Assembly: GCA_029267175.1 (NCBI GenBank)
Contig: JARIDJ010000100.1
Coordinates: 1-47,333, forward strand
Direction: 5' to 3'
Length of the DNA stretch: 47,333 nucleotides
Source: Psychrobacter sp.
Lineage (GTDB): Bacteria > Pseudomonadota > Gammaproteobacteria > Pseudomonadales > Moraxellaceae
Shown here piece after piece: positions 17,503-26,543 of the stretch; the first letter of the stretch is position 1; each line of letters starts with the position of its first letter. The notes beneath the pieces are model-generated. The model saw only the letters and a list, made by a program, of their open reading frames with translations, did not search any database and was not told the DNA's origin. Position numbers and translations under genes: made by a program.

Positions 17503-19287
17503 ATGAGCCAATCTTGGCCCTCTAATAGTGATAACCGTACGGCTAAAACTAAGCTTGAGCCAGTCGCGCCGCCTAAGCATAAAACCCTATTGCGTCTTCT
17601 TCGTTATCTAAAACCTTATTGGTGGGCGATATTACTTACCATAGTTGGTTTTGCCATTAACGCGGCTACTGAGATTTGGATTGCTAAATTATTGCAATAT
17701 ATCACTGACGCTATCAATAATAACGATCAAGGCAAACAAAACTTATTCCCAGCTTTAATAATAGGTTTGTTCTTTGTGCGCGGGGTAGGTAGTTTTTTAG
17801 GGAACTATTATTCTGCTCTGGTTTCAAGAAATCTAGTTTATGAGCTACGAGTACAGGTGTTTAGCAAATTACTGCGTCTGCCAAGCTCATTTTATTTAGC
17901 CAATCCATCAGGCACGATATCCTCTAAACTGATTTTCGATGTCGAGCAAGTCACTGCTGCTAGTACTGACTCAATGAAGACTTTGTTGCGTGATGGTTTA
18001 ACAGTGATCGCTTTACTTGGCTTTTTGTTATATACCAACTGGCGTTTGACGCTGATTTTGTTTTTGGTTTTACCACCTATATTATTGCTAATTCGTATAG
18101 CTTCTAGGCGTTACCTTAAGCTGTCAAAAGGCATTCAAAAAACAATGGGCGATGTCAGTCATATTACTAATGAGGTCATCGGCGGTTATCAAGTGGTCAA
18201 AAACTATGGCGGACAGGCCTATGAAGCCAAGCGCTTTGATAAGACTTCGCTTGAGAACTTACGCCAAGGGATGAAGGTTGTGGTGACTAACAGCATCAAC
18301 ACGCCAGCGGTACAGCTATTGATGGCAGTAGCGATGTCTGTGGTGGTTTGGCTAGCGCTGCGTCCTCAGGTTATCAGTGACTTCTCAGCAGGGGAGTTTA
18401 TCTCCTACATTGCAGCAGCAGGACTGCTTAGTAAGCCAGTACGCTCTTTGACTGATGTCAATCAAAAGCTACAAAGAGGGATTGCAGCTGGCGAGTCTAT
18501 ATTTGCCTTGATTGATGAGACAGAAGAGCAGGATACTGGCACGCTAAATCCAACGCTGTCAGGGGAGCTTAAATTAGATAAGGTCAGCTTGATTTATCCT
18601 GATTCAACCGTTGCTTTACAAGATTTTAGCTTAGAGGTAAAAGCAGGCGAGACTGTCGCTTTAGTAGGGCGTAGCGGCGCGGGTAAGTCATCGCTAGTGA
18701 ATTTGTTGACACGCACGTTATCGACCAGCTCAGGCCAGATTACTATGGATAATATACCTATTGAGGATATTACTTTAGAGAGTCTGCGCGAGCAGATTGC
18801 GATGGTCAATCAGCAAGTGGTGCTATTTAATACTAGTGTTTTTGAAAATATTGCTTATGGTAGCTTGGCTAGTAAGAGCCAAGCTGAGGTTGAGCGTGCG
18901 GCAAGAGATGCTTTTGCCCATGACTTCATTATGAAAATGCCGCAAGGTTATCAAAGTCAAATAGGCGCTGAGGGTTTGCAGCTCTCTGGTGGTCAACGTC
19001 AGCGCTTATCTATTGCTAGAGCGCTACTAAAAGATGCACCTATTTTGATCTTAGATGAGGCCACAAGTGCGCTTGATAATGAGTCAGAATACTATATCCA
19101 ACAAGCGCTAGATAATGTCATGAAAGATCGGACCACCTTAGTTATCGCTCACCGTTTGACGACTATTGAGTCGGCAGATCGTATCGCGGTGATGGATAGC
19201 GGGCGTATTGTGGAGATTGGCACACATGAAGACTTGCTCCAAAAGCAAGGGCATTACGCGCAAATGTATGAGCGTGATTTTGAATAA
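17503..19287 (+). CDS. msbA: Lipid A export ABC transporter MsbA
   Basis: Inner-membrane half-transporter that flips lipid A core. The 594-residue protein has six membrane helices in the first 320 residues. A single nucleotide-binding domain carries Walker A GRSGAGKSS (389-397), signature LSGGQRQR (494-501), Walker B ILILDEATSALD (514-525) and the switch His550 (VIAHRLTT). It is directly followed by lpxK after 23 bases and kdsB, a conserved lipid A/Kdo gene order that supports MsbA over a generic multidrug exporter. GAGG precedes the ATG by six bases. Confidence 0.94.
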   Translation: MSQSWPSNSDNRTAKTKLEPVAPPKHKTLLRLLRYLKPYWWAILLTIVGFAINAATEIWIAKLLQYITDAINNNDQGKQNLFPALIIGLFFVRGVGSFLGNYYSALVSRNLVYELRVQVFSKLLRLPSSFYLANPSGTISSKLIFDVEQVTAASTDSMKTLLRDGLTVIALLGFLLYTNWRLTLILFLVLPPILLLIRIASRRYLKLSKGIQKTMGDVSHITNEVIGGYQVVKNYGGQAYEAKRFDKTSLENLRQGMKVVVTNSINTPAVQLLMAVAMSVVVWLALRPQVISDFSAGEFISYIAAAGLLSKPVRSLTDVNQKLQRGIAAGESIFALIDETEEQDTGTLNPTLSGELKLDKVSLIYPDSTVALQDFSLEVKAGETVALVGRSGAGKSSLVNLLTRTLSTSSGQITMDNIPIEDITLESLREQIAMVNQQVVLFNTSVFENIAYGSLASKSQAEVERAARDAFAHDFIMKMPQGYQSQIGAEGLQLSGGQRQRLSIARALLKDAPILILDEATSALDNESEYYIQQALDNVMKDRTTLVIAHRLTTIESADRIAVMDSGRIVEIGTHEDLLQKQGHYAQMYERDFE

Positions 19288-19310
19288 CTTATTATAACCT
19301 AAGCTTCGTT

Positions 19311-20513
19311 ATGACATTGGAAACCCTAATCACTAAGGCGTGGCAGCGCAAAGCCGCTTGGCTATGGTTATTACTGCCCTTTAGTGCATTGTATGGCCTG
19401 ATAATTTTCTTACGCCGAAAAGCTTATCAATTAGGTCTGCTTGCCAGTTATCGCGCCCCCGCTGCGGTCATGGTAATCGGTAATATCAGTGTGGGCGGTA
19501 GCGGTAAAACGCCGCTAATTATCAGCTTGGTTAAATATTTGCAGCAGCGCGGCATCAAGGTAGGGGTCATTAGTCGGGGCTATGGCGGTGAGACATCGCA
19601 AATGCCAGCGTTAGTCACTAAAGATAGCGCACCGAATATAGTGGGTGATGAGCCGTGTTTGATCGTCAATATGACGGGCGTGGCTATGGCGGTTTGTCCA
19701 AACCGTGAGCAAGCTATTACCACTTTACTAGCCGCTCATGACGATATTCAATTGATTATCGCGGATGATGGTCTGCAGCATTATGCTATGCAGCGAGATA
19801 TTGAATGGATAGTAGTGGATGCAGAGCGCGGCTTTGGTAATGCTCAGCTATTACCGACAGGGTTTTTGCGAGAGCCTTTATCTCGCCTCGAAAATAGCAC
19901 CGTTATCTACCACAAAAAGCTGGACAATTTACAGTTAACTAAAGGTGAGTTAAGCAAAGGCGCGCAGGTCAACGATAGTGCTTTGACTATGCAGCTGCTA
20001 CCGGATCCATTACAGCTACTCATTATAGATGAGGAAGTAGATAAAAGTGGCCATAGAGCTAAGCCGCACATTAATTTAGCCTTACCTAAAGTTGGCAGCA
20101 TAGTACACGGCGTCAGTGGGATCGGCTATCCGCAGCGCTTTTTTAACACCCTAAGCACCCTTGGCTTTGAGGTTATTGAGCATCCTTATCCTGATCATTA
20201 TGATTTTAGTTTGGCTGAATTATTACAATATACTAAGCATCCTATTATAGTCACTAGTAAAGATGCGGTAAAAATAAAAGCGCTGTGGCGGCAACAAAAC
20301 TTATTAGACAAATCAGCAAGTGGCAGTGAGTTGATATCCAATCCCGACTGGGATGAATTAGCTGCTAGACTTTGGGTATTACCGGTGAGCGCTGAGCTAT
20401 CTGCTGCTTGTTACCAAAGACTAGAGCAGCAACTAAAAAACCTAGGTATTGTTAGTAGTCTAAATAATGATATTAGTCCCTCAACTCAAGATACGCTTAT
20501 GTCAAGATACTAA
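19311..20513 (+). CDS. lpxK: Tetraacyldisaccharide 4'-kinase LpxK
   Basis: Phosphorylates the 4' position of the lipid A disaccharide at the inner membrane. The 400-residue protein has an N-terminal membrane-associated helix (17-33), the P-loop GNISVGGSGKTP (57-68), SRGYGGE (about 88-94) and the DDGLQH catalytic segment (about 152-157). The GVSGIGYPQRFF and YPDHYDFS segments mark the C-terminal domain. The family is usually about 310-345 residues; the excess comes from internal spacer segments and a 30-residue polar C-terminus. The start has no good Shine-Dalgarno, and translation may be coupled to msbA 23 bases upstream. Confidence 0.93.
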   Translation: MTLETLITKAWQRKAAWLWLLLPFSALYGLIIFLRRKAYQLGLLASYRAPAAVMVIGNISVGGSGKTPLIISLVKYLQQRGIKVGVISRGYGGETSQMPALVTKDSAPNIVGDEPCLIVNMTGVAMAVCPNREQAITTLLAAHDDIQLIIADDGLQHYAMQRDIEWIVVDAERGFGNAQLLPTGFLREPLSRLENSTVIYHKKLDNLQLTKGELSKGAQVNDSALTMQLLPDPLQLLIIDEEVDKSGHRAKPHINLALPKVGSIVHGVSGIGYPQRFFNTLSTLGFEVIEHPYPDHYDFSLAELLQYTKHPIIVTSKDAVKIKALWRQQNLLDKSASGSELISNPDWDELAARLWVLPVSAELSAACYQRLEQQLKNLGIVSSLNNDISPSTQDTLMSRY

Positions 20514-20574
20514 CCTTTCACCCTACCATCATTAGCTGATATTATTAATTTTAACCTTGTTAGAGAAGCTAGCT

Positions 20575-21435
20575 ATGGCAAATAACTTATCCAATAACGC
20601 CTCAAGTACTCCTTTATCTATCTCTACAACTGCCAAAACTCACATTGTCATTCCGGCTCGTTTTAGCAGTACGCGTTTGCCCGGTAAACCGCTATTACTG
20701 ATCCATGGTAAGCCGATGATTCTTTGGGTCGCTGAAAAAGCACAAGCGGCGCATTTTGCGGATGATATGTGCATAGCGACTGATGATGAAGCTATAGCTA
20801 GGGTCTGTACTGAGGCGGGTTTTGAGGTAGTAATGACGAGTCCTGATCATGTCTCAGGAACCGATCGTTTGGCAGAGGTCGCCGCTATTAAAGGTTGGCC
20901 TGAACAAGACATCGTCGTCAATATGCAAGGCGATGAGCCATTAGTGCCGCCGTTATTATTAGAGCAAGTCAAAACTTTATTGGTTAAGGATAGTGCTAGC
21001 GTAATGGCAACTTTGTATGAGCCGATTGAGGATTGCGCTAGTTTTATGCGTTCCTCAGTCGTCAAAGTAGTTAGCACTAGCGCTCATAGTGATAATCTAC
21101 AGCGTGCGCTCTATTTTAGCCGGGCGCCTATCCCGCATGACCGTGACTTAGCATTGGCTATGGCCAAGCCACCGGCAGCCATAGCTCCAAAAAACGCTTA
21201 TCGGCATCTGGGCTTATATGCTTATCGAGTACGTTTATTGCAGCAGTTTGTTAAATGGCCACAGTCGCCGCTTGAGCTCCTTGAGAGCTTAGAGCAGCTA
21301 CGTATTTTGGAAAACGGTGGACAGATAGCCATCGCAGCAGCTGAGCTACAATTGCCAGCCGGGGTTGATACCCAAGAGGATTTGGATCGTCTAAACGCGA
21401 TGAGCTTAGCTGACTTTCAACGTGGTCATAGTTAA
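20575..21435 (+). CDS. kdsB: 3-deoxy-manno-octulosonate cytidylyltransferase (CMP-Kdo synthetase)
   Basis: Activates Kdo as CMP-Kdo for the lipopolysaccharide inner core. The 286-residue protein has [15 protein letters not shown] (26-40), [10 protein letters not shown] (117-126) and RHLGLYAYR in the second half. An N-terminal Ser/Asn/Thr extension of about 22 residues precedes the fold. A TTG at 20557 would add six residues, but the ATG at 20575 has GAGAAG upstream and is preferred. The gene sits 61 bases after lpxK; the small Trm112/YcaR gene often found between them is absent. It belongs to the msbA-lpxK-kdsB block. Confidence 0.94.
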   Translation: MANNLSNNASSTPLSISTTAKTHIVIPARFSSTRLPGKPLLLIHGKPMILWVAEKAQAAHFADDMCIATDDEAIARVCTEAGFEVVMTSPDHVSGTDRLAEVAAIKGWPEQDIVVNMQGDEPLVPPLLLEQVKTLLVKDSASVMATLYEPIEDCASFMRSSVVKVVSTSAHSDNLQRALYFSRAPIPHDRDLALAMAKPPAAIAPKNAYRHLGLYAYRVRLLQQFVKWPQSPLELLESLEQLRILENGGQIAIAAAELQLPAGVDTQEDLDRLNAMSLADFQRGHS

Positions 21436-21484
21436 CGAGCTAGTGGCGATGATAAGATGGCAAATATAAGTTAGCAAAGATAGG

Positions 21485-22621
21485 ATGGCAAAGCACATGA
21501 CACAGAGTATTTATTTTGCGCCTTTGCTACCTTGGCAGCAGACATTATGGACACAGCTGACCGATCGCGTGTTGACGCCGCCGCATCATTTGCCGCATGC
21601 GCTATTAGCTGCTGGTATGGCAGGTATGGGTAAACGCGCATTCGTTTGGCGTTTTGTGGCTTGGTTATTGTGCCAAAGACGGGGTAGTCATCCGCTAGGG
21701 GCTTGCGGCGACTGTGAGAGTTGTCAGTGGCTAAAATCAGGCACCCATCCTAGCCTGCAAGTACTGCCACTGACCAGTATGCCGCTAGAGGCTGAGCCTG
21801 AAAATCAGCAAGAGCCGTCCCACTCTAATAGCAGCGCTAAGTCCAAAAAGCAAAGCTTAGCCAACAAGTCTGCTAAGTCGGTCAGTAACGCTTTAGTCAC
21901 CATTAAGGTCGATGATATTCGCGCGCTCCAGCCCTTTATCTATCAAGGCGGGCAGGGCATGCGCATTTGTGTACTGGACTACGCTGAACAGATGACTATT
22001 GCCGCTGCTAATGCGCTACTTAAAACTTTAGAAGAACCACAAGCGCAAGTGCATCTGTTTTTGCTTAGTGATACGCCCGCCAAACTACTACCTACTATCA
22101 AAAGCCGCGTGCAACAATTACCTTTGCAACATGTTGAGAGCTCTATTGCTATTGATTATGTGCAACAAGCGCTTGGTAGTACTATTAATCGTCAAGCAGT
22201 CAGCCCTGAGCAGATCCGGCAGCTACTGCAACTGGCCAATGGTGCGCCGCTTGCTGCAATAGATTTAGCGCAGGCTAATTGGTACGCTAAGCGCGCATTG
22301 TGGCTAACGACGTGGCAGGCCTTGCGCAGCGGCAAACGCAGTAGCTTAGTGGCCAGTGACTATTGGCAACAGCAGCTCCCATTGACTGATTTTATCAAGT
22401 TGACGGAGCTTATGCTGCTTGATATTCGCCGTATAGCTATGGGGTTAGCGAGTAATCAAGTAGACATTGAGCTCTCGCAAGCTTTAGCGCAGTATCAGCC
22501 TACAGATACGGGGCTACAAAAGCTTAGCGATAGCTTGCAACAAATCAAAGTCTCGCTACAACAAAATGTTCAAGAAAAATTCGCTTATGATAAGCTGATG
22601 CAACAATTAGCTTATTTATAA
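21485..22621 (+). CDS. holB: DNA polymerase III delta' subunit (clamp-loader)
   Basis: Clamp-loader subunit of the replicative DNA polymerase. The 378-residue protein has the HolB layout: PWQQTLW near the N-terminus, a degenerate P-loop GMAGMGKRA (44-52), and zinc-binding cysteines 63, 74, 77, 80 (CGDCESC). A polar insertion covers about 100-130, followed by VDDIRALQPFIYQGGQGMRICVLDYAEQMTIAAANALLKTLEEP-type core motifs. The arginine-finger region SRVQQLPL follows. The start could also be 21497, which has AGGA eleven bases upstream; at 21485 the same AGG is too close. The order holB-pilZ is conserved in pseudomonads and relatives. Confidence 0.93.
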   Translation: MAKHMTQSIYFAPLLPWQQTLWTQLTDRVLTPPHHLPHALLAAGMAGMGKRAFVWRFVAWLLCQRRGSHPLGACGDCESCQWLKSGTHPSLQVLPLTSMPLEAEPENQQEPSHSNSSAKSKKQSLANKSAKSVSNALVTIKVDDIRALQPFIYQGGQGMRICVLDYAEQMTIAAANALLKTLEEPQAQVHLFLLSDTPAKLLPTIKSRVQQLPLQHVESSIAIDYVQQALGSTINRQAVSPEQIRQLLQLANGAPLAAIDLAQANWYAKRALWLTTWQALRSGKRSSLVASDYWQQQLPLTDFIKLTELMLLDIRRIAMGLASNQVDIELSQALAQYQPTDTGLQKLSDSLQQIKVSLQQNVQEKFAYDKLMQQLAYL

Positions 22622-22677
22622 TGGCTGACTATTTACTCTAATTGCTATTTCATAAACTATCTTTTAAGGAGCGGACT

Positions 22678-23025
22678 ATGGCCATGCCAGGACGTGGTGG
22701 AATTCTTACTTGTCATATTGAGGATGTAGCAACGCTATATGCTAGCTATTTATCTTTTGTAGAAAACGGTGCATTATTTGTCCCAAGCAGCCTTGAGCAG
22801 CAGTTAGGTGACGAGGTTTTTGTGGCATTTACTCTGCCAAACTCCAGCGAGCGTTTGCCGATGAGTGGTAAAGTAGTTTGGCTCAATCATAAAGCCAATG
22901 CCCATCGTCCAGCAGGGTTTGCAGTACAGATAGGCAAAGATGTCACCGGCCAAAGAATTAAGAATGAAGTAGAGCGCTTGCTTGCCGGCAAGATTGACAG
23001 TCAACAAAACACATATACTATGTAG
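22678..23025 (+). CDS. pilZ: Type IV pilus assembly PilZ-domain protein
   Basis: A 115-residue single PilZ domain protein that directly follows holB, as the type IV pilus PilZ does in Pseudomonas. The c-di-GMP-binding RxxxR and D/NxSxxG motifs of typical PilZ domains are not visible. This matches the founding PilZ, which supports pilus assembly without binding c-di-GMP. The frame extends upstream to 22642, but the ATG at 22678 has an AAGGAG seven bases ahead and is the clear start. It shares the end of the msbA-lpxK-kdsB-holB run. Confidence 0.9.
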   Translation: MAMPGRGGILTCHIEDVATLYASYLSFVENGALFVPSSLEQQLGDEVFVAFTLPNSSERLPMSGKVVWLNHKANAHRPAGFAVQIGKDVTGQRIKNEVERLLAGKIDSQQNTYTM

Positions 23026-23049
23026 GATAATAGCTGTTTATAAAGCACC

Positions 23050-24063
23050 TTAATAGCGCGACGGTACATACATATCATCAGGGATAGGCTCACGATAATA
23101 CTCATCATCGCGCTTGCGCTCAGGCAGATCGACCTCATCACGGGGCACTTCTTTATAAGGGATTTGTTCTAATAGATGAGCGATACAATTGAGCCGAGCG
23201 CGTTTTTTATTATTGCCTTCCACGACCCACCACGGCGCTTCTGGTATATGAGTACGCTCAAACATCGTCTCCTTAGCCTTCGTATAATCTTCCCAGCGTC
23301 GTCTCGACTCTAAATCCATAGGGGAGAGCTTCCATTGCTTTAACGGGTCGTGAATACGGCTCATAAAACGCGAGTGCTGCTCGTCATCGGTGATAGAAAA
23401 CCAGTACTTTACTAGCCTAATACCGGAGCGTACCAGCATGCGCTCAAACTCAGGTACCGATTGAAAAAACTCTTCGTACTGCGCATCGGTACAAAATCCC
23501 ATTACCCGCTCCACGCCCACACGGTTGTACCAGCTGCGATCGAATAATACAATCTCGCCAGCCGCGGGCAGATGGGCAACATAGCGCTGAAAGTACCACT
23601 GTGATTGCTCACGCTCAGTAGGTGCAGGCAGCGCCGCCACTCGGCAAACTCTTGGGTTGAGGCGCTGAGTGATACGCTTGATCGCGCCGCCTTTGCCCGC
23701 AGAGTCCCGTCCCTCAAACACCACCACGATACGCTCACCGCGATCGACTACCCAGTCTTGTAGTTTGATCAGCTCGCGCTGCAAACGTACCAATTCTTGA
23801 AAATAAGTACGACGATCTAAGCGCTCTTGTTCGCTCATCTGACGCCCATCAAAACGAAAGTCACGCACATAGTCGTCTATTTCGTTCTCAAGCTCCTCAT
23901 CATAACTATCAATTAGATCTTGATGCATTTTGCGCCGAAGCTCATCGTTGAACACCTCCTTATCCATACGACCAATAAAATTATCACGCTCCGCCGCGCT
24001 CATCTCGCTATGCTCTTGTCGGCTTAAGGACTTAGGATCTATGGTTGAGGGTATGCTTGCCAT
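23050..24063 (-). CDS. ppk2: Polyphosphate kinase 2 (PPK2 family)
   Basis: Cytosolic kinase that transfers phosphate between polyphosphate and nucleoside phosphates. The 337-residue protein contains Walker A FEGRDSAGKGGAIKR (116-130), Walker B LFDRSWYNR (173-181), RYVAHLPAAGEIV (160-172) and the lid QWKLSPMDLESRRRWEDY. The N-terminal 70 residues are helical and charged. Single-domain, about 300-340 residues, and the conserved motifs fit the class I type (NDP phosphorylation), but class cannot be fixed by eye. It ends 24 bases from pilZ (convergent). The start has GAG upstream. Confidence 0.93.
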   Translation of the reverse strand: MASIPSTIDPKSLSRQEHSEMSAAERDNFIGRMDKEVFNDELRRKMHQDLIDSYDEELENEIDDYVRDFRFDGRQMSEQERLDRRTYFQELVRLQRELIKLQDWVVDRGERIVVVFEGRDSAGKGGAIKRITQRLNPRVCRVAALPAPTEREQSQWYFQRYVAHLPAAGEIVLFDRSWYNRVGVERVMGFCTDAQYEEFFQSVPEFERMLVRSGIRLVKYWFSITDDEQHSRFMSRIHDPLKQWKLSPMDLESRRRWEDYTKAKETMFERTHIPEAPWWVVEGNNKKRARLNCIAHLLEQIPYKEVPRDEVDLPERKRDDEYYREPIPDDMYVPSRY

Positions 24064-24190
24064 ATTGTACTCGCTGATAGGGATAGATTTTATTATAGTT
24101 GCTAATACTCTATCACAGCTTTGCTATAAGCTAGAGACAGACTACGCTTTGTCAATAAAAAAACTCAAAACAATAAAATAAAAGTCAAAA

Positions 24191-24225
24191 AAATGCTCCC
24201 TAATCAATTATTAGAGAGCATTTTA
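24191..24225 (-). terminator. Rho-independent terminator of the thiolase gene
   Basis: A long stem AAAATGCTC-CTAAT / ATTAG-GAGCATTTT with one C-A mismatch and a CAATT loop. On the minus strand it is followed by a T run. It lies 28 bases downstream of the thiolase stop codon. Confidence 0.88.
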
Positions 24226-24252
24226 GTGTAGCTAGTAGGTTTGTAGCGTTTC

Positions 24253-26082
24253 TTATTTCTCTAAAATACAAGTGACTCCTTGACCACCAGCGGCGCAGAT
24301 AGAGATAAGCGCGCGACCTGAGCCTTTTTGATCAAGTAATTTAGCAGCCGTTGCTAAGATACGGCCGCCGGTAGCAGCGAAAGGATGCCCCGCGGCTAGT
24401 GATGAGCCATTGACGTTTAGCTTACTACGATCGATTGAGCCTAATGGTGCATCAAGACCTAGACGCTCTTGGCAGAAAGTCTCATCTTCCCATGCTGCAA
24501 GCGTGGATAGTACTTGTGAGGCAAAAGCTTCATGTATCTCATAAAAGTCAAAATCTTGCAAAGTCAAACCTGCGCGCTCAAGCATACGCGGTACGGCATA
24601 AGCGGGAGCCATAAGCAGGCCTTCTTTATCACCTGATTTACCGATGAAATCGACCGCTGCTGTTTCTTGATGGACGATATAAGCCAAAGGCTTAAGGCCA
24701 TGCTCTTTTGCCCATTCATCGTTAGCCAATAGCACACAAGAAGCGCCATCGGTTAGCGGCGTAGAGTTGGCGGCTGTCATAGTAGGATTGGCGTTTTTCT
24801 TACCAAAGACGGGCTTGAGCTTTGCAAGCTTCTCTAAAGTGGTGTCCGGACGTAAGTTATTGTCGCGAGTCAAACCCTTATAAGGAGTGATCAAATCGTC
24901 AAAGAAACCTTCGTCATAAGCACGCGCCAAGTTTTGATGGCTATTAAACGCTAGCTGGTCTTGATCTTCACGGCTAATGTTCCACTCAAGAGCAGTAATC
25001 GCTTGATGATCGCCCATCGATAGCCCTGTACGCGGCTCACCGTTTTGTGGCGAGTCAATAAGATCCTTTGGATTGATGCTCATTAGTGCCTTTAGGCGCT
25101 GCTTGTTATCTTTGGCCGCGCCTAATTTAATCATCGCTTTACGTAGGCCGTCCCCAATGGCAATAGGGGCATCCGAGGTAGTATCAACACCGCCAGTAAT
25201 AGCAGAATCGATAAGACCTAACGCGATTTTATTAGCGGACGCAAAAGTCGCTTGCAGGCCCGTACCACAAGCTTGGGCGATATCATAAGTGGGCGTATGC
25301 GGATTCAGCGCGGTATTTAAGGCGGCTTCGCGAGTTAAGTTTAAGTCGCGGCTTAGCTTAAGAACAGCGCCAGCGACTACTTCGCCAATAAGCTCGCCTT
25401 GTAAGTCATAACGCTCAACTAGTCCGTTTAGCGCGGCGGTTAACATATCGATATTGCTAGCATCAGCATAAGCACCATTTGAGCGTGCAAAAGGAATACG
25501 GTTGCCGCCTAAGATAGCTACGCGCTGTAAGCCTGAGCTGTTGCTGCTAGTCGCACTTTTTTTACTAGCCGCTGTCGTTGGCTTCTTAGAGGCTGCTTTT
25601 GGTGCCTCTTTTTGTTCAGTTTTTTGCTCAGTCATAGCTTTTTTCTCATTAGTGTTTTTGGTGGTAGCGGTTCTACTAGAGCTGGCTGGTTTTTTCTCAT
25701 CTGCCGATTTTTCAGAGGCTTTTTTATCAGCTTTAGCTTTATCAGCGTCAGCATCAGCTTGTTTGCTAGCTTCTGGCTCTACTGATTTTGATTGAGTAGT
25801 AGCTTCAAGCTCTTCTTGTTTAGCCGCTTCAGCTTCATTTGCCATGTCTTGTTTTATTTTGGCTTTTTTATCTGCTTGCTCATTAGTCGAGGATTTAGTG
25901 ACTGGTTGGCCATCAGCATCTACTATTTCAGTATGCTGCTTTAGATCGGCGATTGACTCATAGTTTGCAGTATGGTCTTTATCGCTAGTTTGAGATGCTG
26001 CTGCTTGAGTGTCAGTAGTCGTGCTATCATTACCTTTAACGACTGTGGTTCCAACAATAGGGCTGTCTTTTTTATTACTCAT
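24253..26082 (-). CDS. Acetyl-CoA C-acyltransferase (thiolase, FadI-like) with long N-terminal extension
   Basis: Thiolase of the beta-oxidation/acetoacetyl-CoA type. The 609-residue chain has a thiolase fold from about residue 185 (RVAILGGNRIPFARSNGAY) to the end. The nucleophile is Cys272 (AQACGTGLQATF), with NVNGSSLAAGHPFAATGGR and the C-terminal ICAAGGQGVTCI carrying the general base. Residues 1-184 are a low-complexity extension rich in Lys, Ala, Glu, Asp, Ser and Thr with no recognised domain; normal thiolases are about 390-440 residues. AAGGA precedes Met1, so the extension seems translated, although Met150 (at 25635) is a possible internal start. It is divergent from the fabG-like gene, which suggests a shared fatty-acid or hydroxyacid metabolism role. 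Confidence 0.9.
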   Translation of the reverse strand: MSNKKDSPIVGTTVVKGNDSTTTDTQAAASQTSDKDHTANYESIADLKQHTEIVDADGQPVTKSSTNEQADKKAKIKQDMANEAEAAKQEELEATTQSKSVEPEASKQADADADKAKADKKASEKSADEKKPASSSRTATTKNTNEKKAMTEQKTEQKEAPKAASKKPTTAASKKSATSSNSSGLQRVAILGGNRIPFARSNGAYADASNIDMLTAALNGLVERYDLQGELIGEVVAGAVLKLSRDLNLTREAALNTALNPHTPTYDIAQACGTGLQATFASANKIALGLIDSAITGGVDTTSDAPIAIGDGLRKAMIKLGAAKDNKQRLKALMSINPKDLIDSPQNGEPRTGLSMGDHQAITALEWNISREDQDQLAFNSHQNLARAYDEGFFDDLITPYKGLTRDNNLRPDTTLEKLAKLKPVFGKKNANPTMTAANSTPLTDGASCVLLANDEWAKEHGLKPLAYIVHQETAAVDFIGKSGDKEGLLMAPAYAVPRMLERAGLTLQDFDFYEIHEAFASQVLSTLAAWEDETFCQERLGLDAPLGSIDRSKLNVNGSSLAAGHPFAATGGRILATAAKLLDQKGSGRALISICAAGGQGVTCILEK

Positions 26083-26543
26083 AATAAAGGTATCCTTAAA
26101 ATAGTGGTGAAAGAAAATAACAGTGAAAGTTAAGTGATAAATAAAAAGTTATAAACAAAGAGAGTAAGATAGTTAGTCAATATATAGGATAATAGTAGGT
26201 TATCATAATAATTTTCATGGCCTTCTTGTAGCGCTTTAGCAAATTTTTACTACTCTAAGAGCCGATATTAGGTAACAAGATATAATGGTAGACTCAGCAG
26301 TAATGATAAGAGGTATTACTTACTAGCTCATTTAATAATATATTGTTATCATTGATGCTTAAAGACATAACTTATAGTAAAAATATTTTAACATAGGCCA
26401 AAGGTTTTTAAATCATTATAGAGTAACTGTGCTGTCTACGTTTGTTGTCTATCTAAGCCCTTGACTTTTTGTTAACTTTGCAAAGGTTGTGATTGAATCT
26501 ATTTAACTTAGCTTTTCATTATTTATAAATACAGGAGTATTTT
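26083..26543. other. Divergent intergenic region between thiolase and FabG-like genes
   Basis: 461 bases, AT-rich, no gene seen. It must hold the promoters of both divergent genes. TTGACT at 26461 and TTAACT at 26472 lie 70-80 bases before the fabG-like start, but neither has a convincing -10 at 16-18 bases. No clear operator palindrome was identified. Confidence 0.5.

Noticed and set aside
25502..25795. 97-codon open frame antisense to the thiolase extension
   Set aside because: It is the mirror of the low-complexity Lys/Ala-rich sequence, which gives hydrophobic Leu/Ala/Ser strings on the other strand. No ribosome site; a by-product of composition.
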